A stretch of DNA of 64,000 nucleotides from Streptomyces cyaneochromogenes (GCF_003963535.1 NZ_CP034539.1:1612001-1676000), one strand, 5' to 3'. Numbered from the stretch's first letter, positions 9,389 to 17,112 are shown. Numbers and translations: made by a program. The notes: generated from the letters alone by a model not told the origin.

Positions 9389-9922
9389 ATGCGCTCGATG
9401 CGTCCGGCCCGAAGCCTTGTCATCACGTCCCTGGCGACCGCTTGTACCATCGCGCTTTTCGCCGCACCCGCACACGGCACCTACTGGTCCGGAGGAATGC
9501 CCCGCGCTGATTTCTCGATAAGAACCTACTCCTATAACCCCACATGGCAGGGCCCGCTCGACAACGGAATTGTGAACTGGAACGGAACGCCCACTCCGGC
9601 GGCGATCGGCAAGCTGTCCAGCTCCCCCAACACCCTGACGGCGACGTCCTACTCTGACACCTGGTACGGCCTCTTCACCTCGTCTGGCCCGCGCGACAGC
9701 AGCCGCACTTTCACGATCAAGCTGAACAGCAGGACGATCTCCAGGGACGCCACAAACTTCAGCAACATGGTAACCCGCGTCTTCTCGCATGAGCTGGGCC
9801 ACGGACTCAGCATGGCCGACAATCCGTCCACGTCCTCCTCGTCAATCATGAAATACACGGCGTGGAACACTCTGGTGAAACCAACGACGTACGACATCGC
9901 CGAAGTAAACCGAATCTACTGA
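9389..9922 (+). CDS. Small secreted zinc metalloprotease (matrixin/snapalysin-like)
   Basis: Predicted exported endopeptidase of only 177 aa. A Sec signal peptide is clear: MRSMRPARS, a hydrophobic core, and AHG just before TYWSGG. The zinc motif HELGHGLSMAD fits the met-zincin pattern HExxHxxxxxD; the Gly that usually follows the third ligand His region is Ser here. A Met-turn SIMKY lies about 25 residues later, followed by PTTYDIAEVNRIY, the usual matrixin-type end. Start ATG 9389 follows SD GAGG with 9-base spacing and gives a perfect signal peptide; the ATG at 9353 would add 12 residues. Base composition is visibly more AT-rich than neighbours. The next gene starts 15 bases after the stop, so the two are probably co-transcribed. 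Confidence 0.8.
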   Translation: MRSMRPARSLVITSLATACTIALFAAPAHGTYWSGGMPRADFSIRTYSYNPTWQGPLDNGIVNWNGTPTPAAIGKLSSSPNTLTATSYSDTWYGLFTSSGPRDSSRTFTIKLNSRTISRDATNFSNMVTRVFSHELGHGLSMADNPSTSSSSIMKYTAWNTLVKPTTYDIAEVNRIY

Positions 9923-9936
9923 CGAGCGGGGGAAAA

Positions 9937-10554
9937 GTGAAGAAGAATCGGTTCCTCTCCCTGGCCTGCGCCGCAGGAATTCTTTCCTTAATTACGGCGT
10001 GTGGATCCGGAGCCAGTCAGTCGTCTACGCCCAACCAGGTCGCGTACCATGCCTCGTACCCCGATTTCTCCTCTTCCGAGGAGCTCTACGGAAAAGCAGA
10101 CCTCGTCGTGCGAGCGGTAGTACAGCCGGGCACGGAAGTCCGAGAGCTTTCGTCCGGCGGAACGGACAGCGACGACCCCCGACTCAACCCTCAGGCCGGC
10201 GTGGACAGCGGCGAGCAGCCCGCCGAAGACCCCGTTGTGGTGACGGTCCGCAAGATCAAGATCACCAAGCTCCACAAGGGCGTCGGCAAGGTCGGGGACA
10301 CCATCGAGGTCAAGGAACTCGGGGGCAACCTGGGCGGCACCGAGTACGTCTCCGACGAGTCCACGCCCCTCGTTCCCGGAAAGCCGTACTTGCTCTTCCT
10401 GACCACCTTCCCGGACCAGCCGGCCTCGGTAATCACGCCGGTGCAGGGCCAGTACCCCTTGGACGGCGCGGGAGAGCCGCAGTCCCTCCCCGACAACAAG
10501 CTCAAGATGACCACGAAGAATCTGGAGCAGCTCACCAGGGCGGCGAGCCAGTAG
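9937..10554 (+). CDS. Putative lipoprotein, co-transcribed with the metalloprotease
   Basis: A 205-aa lipid-anchored extracytoplasmic protein of unknown function. VKKNRFLSLACAAGILSL leads to a lipobox ITACGSG with Cys near residue 22. The mature part is a compact mixed sheet domain: LVVRAVVQPGTEV, VVVTVRKIKITKLHKG, GDTIEVKELGGN, PGKPYLLFLTTF. This resembles OB-fold-like small secreted domains found in several Gram-positive lipoproteins, but I cannot name the family. The GTG at 9937 has SD GGGGGAAAA directly upstream; the longer frame overlaps the protease gene. Fourteen bases separate it from the upstream stop, so protease and lipoprotein probably form an operon and may act on the same surface target (inference). 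Confidence 0.7.
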   Translation: MKKNRFLSLACAAGILSLITACGSGASQSSTPNQVAYHASYPDFSSSEELYGKADLVVRAVVQPGTEVRELSSGGTDSDDPRLNPQAGVDSGEQPAEDPVVVTVRKIKITKLHKGVGKVGDTIEVKELGGNLGGTEYVSDESTPLVPGKPYLLFLTTFPDQPASVITPVQGQYPLDGAGEPQSLPDNKLKMTTKNLEQLTRAASQ

Positions 10555-10585
10555 CCACCAGGGCGGGCACGCAAGAGCGGCCTGA

Positions 10586-10845
10586 CAGACGGCTGCCAAG
10601 GCCAAGCCGCACTGCCTGACAGGCCGGGCGATCGGCGAGATACTCGGAGTACCGATACCGCCCCGCTCTAGGGAGAGTGCCCACCGTGGTCCTGGCGATG
10701 TCGCTGGCAGTCCTGTAGGGCTACTCCTTCACCTTGTTCGCGGTCCGCCGGGTCGGCTTGGACCTCAAGTCCGCGATCGAGCTGGCCCTCGCCACGCCGG
10801 TCAACAAGTGGATGATCGGCTGCGGCAAGAGCCGTCCCCCTACCA
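10586..10845 (+). pseudogene. DUF4396 membrane protein remnant
   Basis: Fragments match the remembered DUF4396 pattern in order but in broken frames. KPHCLTGRAIGEILG (from 10601) corresponds to the family's HCLTGCAIGE motif. VVLAMSLAVL, then TAG, then GYSFTLFAVRRVGLDLKSAI matches the second half, with an in-frame stop at the LxxGY position. The sequence then jumps from ELALA straight to TPVNKWMIGCGKS, which resembles the extreme C-terminus (PVNRWLIARGKG). So there is a nonsense codon, at least one frame change and an internal deletion. The bases from 10846 to the insertion sequence at 11067 contain nothing I recognise. Confidence 0.55.
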
Positions 10846-11066
10846 CTGACAACCAACCCGACTGGTTCAAGGCCGGGGTACCCCGACACGACAGGGGTGC
10901 CCCGACCTCGTTTGCGTTGTGACGAGTGCCTGTGGCGTGAAGCAGTTACACGGCGCCGCTCGCCCCCTCGGGGAACTGCTCAACCTGAACATGCCCGGAG
11001 CGCCCGCGAAAGTCGGGTACCTGGCGTCTCGGTCGGTCCGCTTGCGTAGCGCCGGTGGCGCAGTAA

Positions 11067-11934
11067 GACCGTGTCCTACGTGGTGAGGCGGACGAGTCGC
11101 TTGTAGCAGCAGATGGCTGCGGCGAGCCCGAGAAAGGCCAGGTAGTTTCGGGGATGTCGCTCATAGCGGGGACTGAGCCTGCGGTAGCCCGACAGCCACG
11201 AGATGGTCCGCTCGATCACCCACCTGCGGCGACCCAGCCGTTCGCTGGACTCGATGCCCTTGCGCGCGATCCGCACTCCAATGCGCTTGCCGCGAAGCCA
11301 TTTCCGCAGGTCGGGTCGGCCATACGCTTTGTCGGCGTGCAGGCGCTCGGGCTTGAAGTATCGGCCGCGGTGGGGGTCGTGTCTCGTTTTGGTGACCCCC
11401 CACCATCGGCTTCAAGCCCTCGCTGTCGTGGACGTTTGGCGGCCGAGATGCCGACGACCAGGGGCAGTCCGTTCGCGTCCGACAGGACGTGCATCTTGGA
11501 ACCCGGCTTGCCGCGGTCCACGGGGCTCGGACCTGTGTGTTCGCCCCCTTTTTAGCCCTGACGTGGGCGGTGTCGAGGACGACGCGGGTGACGTCGATGA
11601 GGCCGGCGTCGTCGAGGCTGTGCAGCACGGCTTCGTGCAGACGGCCCCAGACACCGGCCCTCGACCAGATCACGAACCGACGGTGGGCGGTCGACTTCGA
11701 CATGCCGAAGCAGGGCGGCAGTTGGCGCCAGGCGCATCCGCTGACCAGGACGTAGATGATGGCCGCGAAGAGCGTCTCATCAGGCGTGTCCTGCGTTCCG
11801 CCGCCTTGCGGCCGGACCTTCGACGGCGGGATGAGCGGCCTCGCGATCTCCTACAGCCCGTCCGGAACAATCCAACTCCACGCACCCCGCCCCATGTACG
11901 GCTCAACGTTCGCCTCACCACTTGGGACACGGTC
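11067..11934 (-). mobile_element. IS5-type insertion sequence, degenerate
   Basis: An 868-bp element with ~27-bp terminal inverted repeats. The left end GACCGTGTCCTACGTGG and the right end, read inward, GACCGTGTCCCAAGTGG match at all but a few positions. It is flanked by the 3-bp direct repeat TAA (11064-11066 and 11935-11937), a target duplication fitting the IS427-like group of the IS5 family. The transposase lies on the minus strand and is inactivated. Intact ends and target duplication indicate a fairly recent, single insertion. Confidence 0.85.
11076..11895 (-). pseudogene. IS5-family transposase (DDE), inactivated
   Basis: Reads as one DDE transposase through three frames. ATG 11895 gives MGRGAWSWIVPDGL, then TAG (11851-11853) where the family has Trp. 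The frame then continues with EIARPLIPPSK, CAWRQLPPCFGMSKSTAHRRF and VVLDTAHVRAKKG. At AAAAAGGGGG (about 11548-11557) a -1 shift gives DRGKPGSKMHVLSDANGLPL, the normal programmed frameshift of this group. Two further single-A gains, near AAACG at about 11435 and CAAAACG at about 11393, must be corrected to read NVHDSEGLKPMVGG and then RKGIESSERLGRRRWVIERT and the C-terminus. One nonsense and two indels make it non-functional, unless they are sequencing errors. Confidence 0.85.
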
Positions 11935-12105
11935 TAAGCACATGCTCTATCGCTCACGACTCATTGCCCGCCTCGTGCGTGCCCGCGAGACCCTCGGCGC
12001 ATGGACCGGCAGAAACATACGGTGCCCTTGCCTAATATCCTTCCCTCCCATTCGGAGAGGGGACGGTCAACGCCGCTGACGCGGCTCTTGTGCCCATCAA
12101 CGTCC

Positions 12106-13497
12106 TCAGCTGCTGTTGGCGATGAGGCTGTCGAGGATCTCCTCCGTGCGGTTCGGGTGCGGAGCCTTGGCCGTGAGTCGTTCCATGAATCTTGTGTAGG
12201 CACCCGTGTCCGCGTCGGGCACGGTACTGCCTGGGGCCGTACCGGCGAGATCGAGGATTCGGCACAGGATGTCCGCGGTGCGGTGGGGCTTCTCGGCGGC
12301 AGTCGCCAGCTGATCCAACAGGCTCTGGTAACGGTTGCCGTCGTCCCACCTACTGAGGTATACGGCACCAGAGAGCTGTTCCAGGTAGACGACATCGGAC
12401 AACACGGGTTCCGCGAATCGCAGGACGGTAACCGGCGCACCGATGTCCGCGGTAACAGCTTCTTGGAGCGGCAGAATTTGAAGCGCGATGTTAGGCAGGT
12501 TCGACATCCTCAAGAGGTGCTCTAGTTGCTCTCGCATTACATCTGATCCACCTACCGGCCGACGCAGGGCGCTCTCGTCCACTACAGCCCACAGCCTCGG
12601 CGCATCAGCGGTATGAAGCAGCTGCTGACGTTTCATGCGCAGCTGCACGCGGCGGTCAATGTCCTGTTCGGTGGCCGTCGGGTTTCCCATGCGGATGACC
12701 GCCCTTGCGTACTCCGGGGTCTGAAGCAGACCGGGTACGAACTGCACCTCGTAGGTCTTGATCAGGTCGGCGCTGCGTTCCAGGTCGAAGAACGTTTGCA
12801 CCCATGAGGGCATGATGTCGCAGTACTCGTGCCACCAGCTCTTCTCCTTGGCCCCATGCCAAGCATCCAGAACGAAGCGTCGTTCCTCCGGCTTGTCGAC
12901 CCCGTAGAGGGTGAGTAGTTGTTCCACCTCCTCCAAATTCGGCAGGACAGTCCCGCACTCCACTCGGCTGATTTTGCTCGCCGAGCAACGAATGGTCCGC
13001 GCGGAATGTTGGGACGTGAGCTGGCAGATCTGGCGCAGCTCCCGCAACCGAGCGCCCAGGACGATCCGTTGCGCGGCCGGGGTGAGGGGGGGGTGCTCGG
13101 GGCGGCGGACACCGGCCGGCGATGCCGCCGTAACGGCCGGTCGCCTGGGCTCGCAGACCACCCCTTCCCGCTCTCCTGCCTGGGGGTTTGCCGGTGCCCC
13201 TGCTTCGTCGTACACAACAGCGGACGTACCTCGGGGCCGCAGAGCCCGCTGCGCACCCGTCACGTGGTAGCGGGCCGCCGTGCGCAGCCAGCGCAGTGCC
13301 TGATCCCGGCGTCCAAGCTCGAGAAGTTCCAGGCCCAACGCATAAGCCTCATGGCCGAGTTCCGCCTGATCGGCCTGCAGGGCCACGGCGGCGCGCTCCT
13401 CGTCCGTGAGGCGGTCGATGCTGTCCATGACGGCGTCAAAGCCATCACCGCATCCAGCCGGGACAACGGACTGCCGACGCTGGTCCTCGGTGCTCAC
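12106..13497 (-). CDS. XRE-type helix-turn-helix protein with DUF5753 domain
   Basis: A 463-residue regulator. Residues ~20-85 are helical and TPR-like (YALGLELLELGRRDQALRWL). After a Pro/Ala-rich linker, ~150-215 form an XRE-like HTH (LGARLRELRQ, CSASKISRVECGTVLPNLEEVEQLL). Residues ~225-410 are DUF5753 (WWHEYCDIMPSW, YEVQFVPGLLQTPEYARAV, VVDESALRRPVGG, LPLQEAVTADIGAPVTVLRF). DUF5753 proteins are abundant in streptomycetes and usually pair with DUF397 peptides; here there is no DUF397 gene. The GTG start (13497) instead overlaps the stop of a sigma factor gene, suggesting a role in controlling that sigma factor. The N-terminal helical extension is unusual for the family. Confidence 0.8.
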   Translation of the reverse strand: MSTEDQRRQSVVPAGCGDGFDAVMDSIDRLTDEERAAVALQADQAELGHEAYALGLELLELGRRDQALRWLRTAARYHVTGAQRALRPRGTSAVVYDEAGAPANPQAGEREGVVCEPRRPAVTAASPAGVRRPEHPPLTPAAQRIVLGARLRELRQICQLTSQHSARTIRCSASKISRVECGTVLPNLEEVEQLLTLYGVDKPEERRFVLDAWHGAKEKSWWHEYCDIMPSWVQTFFDLERSADLIKTYEVQFVPGLLQTPEYARAVIRMGNPTATEQDIDRRVQLRMKRQQLLHTADAPRLWAVVDESALRRPVGGSDVMREQLEHLLRMSNLPNIALQILPLQEAVTADIGAPVTVLRFAEPVLSDVVYLEQLSGAVYLSRWDDGNRYQSLLDQLATAAEKPHRTADILCRILDLAGTAPGSTVPDADTGAYTRFMERLTAKAPHPNRTEEILDSLIANSS

Positions 13498-14084
13498 TTG
13501 TACACCCCCTCGCCCGTACCTTCTGGCCGATAGGCACTCAGAACAGCGGTATCGCGGAGCCGTTCCAGGGCCTTCTTCAGCAGCTTCTTGACTCCGTTCG
13601 AACCGATCCCCATGAGCACGGCTGTCTCGGCGATCGTCAGGCTGTCGATGTAGTGAAAATGCAGGGCCTCACGCTGCCTCGCGGGTAAACAGGCAAGCGC
13701 ACGCCCGATGTCGACGCGGCGTTCGATGCCAGTGGGCAGGTCCGGCGCGATCGCATGGATCAGCAAGGTCACGTCCTCGCCTTCGAAAGGAACCTCTCGG
13801 GCGCGTCCGCGCCGCTGCCAGAGCTCTGCAATGCGGCACTTCGCGATCGCGTAGAGCACCTTCACTGGTTCGTCGTAGAACTCGACGTAGTGGTCGTATC
13901 TGCTGAAGAAGAGGCGCCAGACGTCCTGGCACAGATCCTCCGCCTCCGGCTTCCCCTCGACCCGCCGCGCCACGAACGCCATGAGCTTCGGGTGATGTGT
14001 CGTGTATACGGCCCGCATCTCATCGCGGCGCTCACGGCCCTCCGCAGCACGGGCGGAGGCATTGTCCTCCCGTGCCGGGCTCAC
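13494..14084 (-). CDS. ECF-type RNA polymerase sigma factor
   Basis: Sigma-70 family factor of 196 aa. Region 2 is at about 22-95: YTTHHPKLMAFVARRV, EAEDLCQDVWRLFF and KVLYAIAKCRIAELWQRRGR. Region 4 is at about 125-180: ALACLPARQREALHFHYIDSLTIAETAVLMGI and NGVKKLLKKALERLRD. It directs RNA polymerase to a small set of promoters, normally under an anti-sigma partner. The gene is the middle of three genes whose starts and stops overlap by four bases (GTGA at 14081-14084 and 13494-13497), so the products are probably made in fixed proportion. No conventional zinc anti-sigma gene is adjacent; the flanking membrane protein or the DUF5753 protein may take that role (inference). Confidence 0.88.
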   Translation of the reverse strand: MSPAREDNASARAAEGRERRDEMRAVYTTHHPKLMAFVARRVEGKPEAEDLCQDVWRLFFSRYDHYVEFYDEPVKVLYAIAKCRIAELWQRRGRAREVPFEGEDVTLLIHAIAPDLPTGIERRVDIGRALACLPARQREALHFHYIDSLTIAETAVLMGIGSNGVKKLLKKALERLRDTAVLSAYRPEGTGEGVYK

Positions 14085-14380
14085 CGGGCCTCTTCACCTT
14101 CTACCGCCCACCCGGAATGCACCGTGCGGCCGTCGGCGATGGTGCGGTCGGTGCCGATGTCGACGGACCACTTGGTCCCGGCGACCTGCTGACGCACGGT
14201 CACCGACCGGCCGGTGCCCCTGGCCGCGACGATCACGACGGCCATGGCTCGCCGCTGCTCCCGGGCGAGGGCCGTCCGTCCCCGGATCCGCAGCGCCGCG
14301 GCAGCCAGACCGCACAGACCTGAAATGACTGCGACCACTTCGCCGGGATTCACAGATTGCAGCACCGCGGGCGGGACCAC
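14081..14380 (-). CDS. Small membrane protein in the sigma factor operon
   Basis: A 99-aa protein with one hydrophobic stretch near the N-terminus (GEVVAVISGLCGLAAAALRI), an Arg-rich turn, and a second moderately hydrophobic stretch (RAMAVVIVAARG) before a polar C-terminal tail rich in Val/Thr/Asp. Family not recognised. Its stop overlaps the sigma factor start (GTGA), so it is the first gene of the trio. The start is uncertain: GTG 14380 has SD GAAGG very close, and GTG codons at 14365 and 14353 are alternatives. A one-helix protein upstream of an ECF sigma factor is compatible with a membrane sensor or anti-sigma role, but there is no direct evidence. Confidence 0.55.
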   Translation of the reverse strand: MVPPAVLQSVNPGEVVAVISGLCGLAAAALRIRGRTALAREQRRAMAVVIVAARGTGRSVTVRQQVAGTKWSVDIGTDRTIADGRTVHSGWAVEGEEAR

Positions 14381-14435
14381 CGGCCTTCACTCGATCAAAA
14401 ACAGTGTCCCGTCTACATCCACGCACAGGGCGGTT

Positions 14436-14797
14436 TCGGGTACCCCCTGCGTCGTCGCGTTCGACTTTTCCTGGGAGGAGCGGATCGTCGTCGACCACCT
14501 CGGGTACGCCGACGACGGGATCATCCATGTCACCGCCCATTCGGCTACACGGAGACACCGGACGTGCCCGACACCCTGGCCATGCTCGACCCGGCCCGAA
14601 CCGAAGGGCCGCTGCAACTCGACCAGACGTCCTATTTCCTGCCGAAGATCGAGCTCCGGCGCGGGAAGGCCCCGACGATGGCGCCCTGGCGCAAGCGACT
14701 GTTCATCGCCACCTCCTACATCACGGCCGATGCCGCCGAGCACTTCGGCCTGCCCCGCCACCGCACGGTCATCATGGGCTCGCACATCGAGGTGTAG
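14436..14797 (+). pseudogene. Kup-type potassium transporter, C-terminal remnant
   Basis: Only the cytoplasmic C-terminal part of a Kup transporter remains. VAFDFSWEERIVVDHLGYADDGIIHVTAH is in one frame. After loss of a single base near 14540, FGYTETPDVPDTLAMLDP, LDQTSYFLPKIEL, MAPWRKRLFIAT and DAAEHFGLPRHRTVIMGSHIEV with a normal stop follow in another. All membrane helices are missing. The remnant abuts the promoter side of the sigma factor operon on the opposite strand. Confidence 0.75.
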
Positions 14798-15298
14798 CCG
14801 GGCCGGACGCCAAGGGCGAGTACGACACGGGCGACGCTCACACCCGTACGTACCTCGGCCGCCAGGGTGCGCCCATTCGGCTTGCGTGGACGGTCAGTTG
14901 CAGCAGGCGTAGCGAGCGCACACGGCAAGGTCACTGAGGTCGGGTACACGGCAGGCGACGCGGTCGGCGGCGGTCTTCTCCCTCCATTGCCGCGATCGCC
15001 GTCAAGGAAGGCCCCGACGCCTCGCAGGGCAAGGGCTGCTGATCGTGATCGCGACCGCCCCGACCGACAGCGCACCTACCTGCGACTGCGCGCGGAAACC
15101 CTCGCCATTCGCGCAGGTCAGCGGAGACCACCCACCCATCGCGGCAGCTCACGGCGTCGCCGGTCTCTTGCGAAACATCTCACCAGCAGGAGCCAGCGGC
15201 CCAGCGCACAACGTCGCCTGCCCTCGACACCCCACCGATACTGGCAACCTTGACCGGGCCTGACCTGCCCAACAGGACACCCGACCCCCATCAAAAAC
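14798..15298. other. Intergenic stretch without recognisable gene
   Basis: Six frames give only short Arg/Pro/Ala-rich translations typical of noncoding high-GC DNA. No family motif, hairpin terminator or RNA gene was recognised. It lies between the Kup remnant and a cluster of short direct repeats and is probably eroded accessory DNA. Confidence 0.5.
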
Positions 15299-15337
15299 GA
15301 GCGTCAAATGAGCGTCACGAGCGTCATTTCGGCGTCA
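15299..15337. repeat. Cluster of short direct repeats GAGCGTCA
   Basis: Three perfect copies of GAGCGTCA start at 15299, 15310 and 15319, followed by GGCGTCA at 15331. Spacing is 9-12 bases. The surrounding DNA is AT-richer than the chromosome average. Such spacing is seen in recombinase arm sites, replication iterons and regulator binding sites; no integrase or replication gene is visible nearby, so the function is open. Confidence 0.45.
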
Positions 15338-15392
15338 AGATATCGCCTGTAACGCCCACACCGCACATAATGCGCACTCGCAAAACCGCAGG

Positions 15393-15482
15393 TCAGGAGC
15401 CCTTTGCCACCGGCTCAAGGATGGCAACCCACTCCAAGTGATGCGTCATCGGAAACACGTGGAACCCCAGGTATCCGCACGA
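15393..15482 (-). pseudogene. C-terminal fragment resembling a TrmA/RumA-type RNA methyltransferase
   Basis: The minus strand reads CGYLGFHVFPMTHHLEWVAILEPV and stops six codons later. FPMTHHxExVAxLEP is the closing motif of actinobacterial TrmA/RumA-type uridine methyltransferases, where it follows the catalytic glutamate. The rest of the gene is absent: upstream in-frame sequence has no motif. It may be debris of a deleted gene or a 3' end carried by an integrating element. Confidence 0.4.
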
Positions 15483-15892
15483 GAGCAAAGTCGGACCGAT
15501 CCACTGCCCCGTTTGGTGATGGAGCGAGTGTGGCCGTCACCTTGTTCGCGAACTCGCAGCCCGCTCTACCCAGCACAGAACCAGCACGGGACAGGTCGCC
15601 AGGGATGGTGACGGATGCCCAGAGGTCAGCACCGAACCAGCACCGGCGCCACCGACGAACCCCTCATCAGCGAAATGACACCTGCCCTGACCTGCACCTT
15701 TGCCAAAATGGCCACAGTTATGACAGGAAGCGCCCCGAAAATGTGTGCAGCAGCCTCATGATCCCCGAGACTGACGGCCGGGTCTGACAGCACGGGCGGT
15801 TACTCCCGTATCGCCCCGTCATGACAGGCCCGCCATATGCCCGTTACGGACATTTCACCCGAGCCTGCCCGACGTGACCGCAGATCGGACCG
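15483..15892. other. Intergenic stretch without recognisable gene
   Basis: No frame carries a convincing protein. The sequence includes several CCAGCAC copies (for example near 15568 and 15644) but no hairpin terminator, promoter or RNA gene that I can support. It borders the conserved yigZ-family gene and forms the right edge of the accessory stretch. Confidence 0.45.
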
Positions 15893-16519
15893 TCACGCGT
15901 CCCCGTACGCCTCGCCCCCGAGCTCGAACCCCGCGGTCCCCGCCGTGACGTCCGCGAGCCACGCCCGGAACGCCTCCACCTCGGCGTCCGGCAGACCGAC
16001 CTCGATGGTGACCGCCTCGGCGTACCGCACGTCGCGCACCTCGCGGCCGGTCGACCGCAGGTCGTTCTCCACCTTGCCGGCGCGCTGGTGGTCGACGGTG
16101 ACCGTGGCCAGCCGGAAGCGCCGCCGCGTGAGCGTGCCGAGCGCGTCCAGGGCCTCGCCCACGGCTCCGCCGTACGCCCGGATGAGCCCGCCCGCGCCGA
16201 GCTTCACACCGCCGTAGTAGCGAGTGACGACGGCGACGACGTAGCGCATGTCGCGGCGCAGCAGCATCTGGAGCATGGGGACGCCGGCCGTGCCGCCCGG
16301 TTCGCCGTCGTCACTCGCCTTCTGGATCGCGGCGTCGGCGCCGATGACGTAGGCCCAGCAGTTGTGCGTGGCGTCCGCGTGCTCCTTGCGGACGGCGGCG
16401 AGGAACTCCTGGGCCTCCTGCTCGGTGGCGGCCGGGGCGAGCGCACAGATGAAGCGTGAGCGGTTGACCTCGGTCTCGTGCACGCCCGCGCGGGCGACTG
16501 TGCGGTACTCGTCCTGCAT
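15893..16519 (-). CDS. YigZ/IMPACT family protein
   Basis: Conserved 208-aa protein of the YigZ family, related to yeast IMPACT/Yih1. Role in bacteria is not established; an RNA or ribosome-linked function is suspected from structure. The N-terminal UPF0029 domain (~20-130) shows ATHNCWAYVIG, ASDDGEPGGTAGVPMLQML and VVTRYYGGVKLGAGGLIRAY, all diagnostic. The smaller C-terminal ferredoxin-like domain (~140-200) is present. ATG start at 16519. It is followed 48 bases upstream on the same strand by the SixA-type phosphatase gene, so co-transcription is possible. It marks the return to conserved chromosome after the accessory stretch. Confidence 0.93.
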   Translation of the reverse strand: MQDEYRTVARAGVHETEVNRSRFICALAPAATEQEAQEFLAAVRKEHADATHNCWAYVIGADAAIQKASDDGEPGGTAGVPMLQMLLRRDMRYVVAVVTRYYGGVKLGAGGLIRAYGGAVGEALDALGTLTRRRFRLATVTVDHQRAGKVENDLRSTGREVRDVRYAEAVTIEVGLPDAEVEAFRAWLADVTAGTAGFELGGEAYGDA

Positions 16520-16566
16520 CGGGCCAGCCTATGCGCAGCGCCCACGCCCGCCCGCGCGGGAGGGGC

Positions 16567-17112
16567 TCACTTCTTCCTGCCCCGCGCCACCATCACGTCC
16601 GTCAGCAGCGCCGTGCCGGGCTCGAGGGCCCGCCAGGCGGCCCCGTGCCAGGCCAGTACGGCGATCGCCGACGTCGGGAACTTCGTGCGCACCTCGTCCA
16701 GGGTGTCGTCGAGACCGTCCCCGGCGAGGGCGAGGACGAGGTCCTCCAGGCCGGGGTTGTGCCCGACCAGCAGCAGTGTCTCGACCTCGGGGGGCACCTC
16801 GTGCACGACCTCCAGCAGGTCGGGTACGTCGGCCGCGTACAGCCGCCGGTCGTGGCGCACCGGCGGTGGGGTGCCCCACTCGGCTGACGCCAGTTCCCAG
16901 GTTGCACGCGCGCGTGCCGCGGTCGAGCACAGCGCGAGGTCCGGCAGGCAGTCGGCTTCGGCGAGCATCCGGCCCGCGACCGGGGCGTCCCGGCGGCCGC
17001 GCGGGGCGAGTGGGCGTTGGTGGTCGGCGACGCCCTCCGGCCACGCGGACTTGGCGTGCCGCAGGACGACCAGTCGGCGCAGCGGGCCGGCTCCGATGCG
17101 GGCGGCGGTCAT
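16567..17112 (-). CDS. SixA-type histidine phosphatase
   Basis: Histidine phosphatase superfamily protein of 181 aa. The catalytic RHG-type motif is VVLRHAKSAWPEG (residues ~14-26) with the nucleophilic His in RHAK, and the second catalytic His is in LLVGHNPGLEDLV. This is the short SixA form, which in E. coli dephosphorylates a phosphohistidine protein; the substrate here is unknown. The ATG (17110-17112) overlaps the stop of the upstream CysRS-like gene as ATGA, so the two are translationally coupled. Confidence 0.9.
   Translation of the reverse strand: MTAARIGAGPLRRLVVLRHAKSAWPEGVADHQRPLAPRGRRDAPVAGRMLAEADCLPDLALCSTAARARATWELASAEWGTPPPVRHDRRLYAADVPDLLEVVHEVPPEVETLLLVGHNPGLEDLVLALAGDGLDDTLDEVRTKFPTSAIAVLAWHGAAWRALEPGTALLTDVMVARGRKK

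Noticed and set aside
11670-11930. Separate 86-codon protein at the right end of the insertion sequence
   Set aside because: It is an out-of-frame reading of the transposase N-terminus; the frame starting at 11895 carries the family sequence.
15299-15337. CRISPR-like repeats
   Set aside because: Units are only 8 bases, with 1-4 base gaps, and there are no cas genes.
7643-15892. Prophage or integrative conjugative element
   Set aside because: No integrase, replication, transfer or phage structural gene is present; only possible attachment-like repeats remain.
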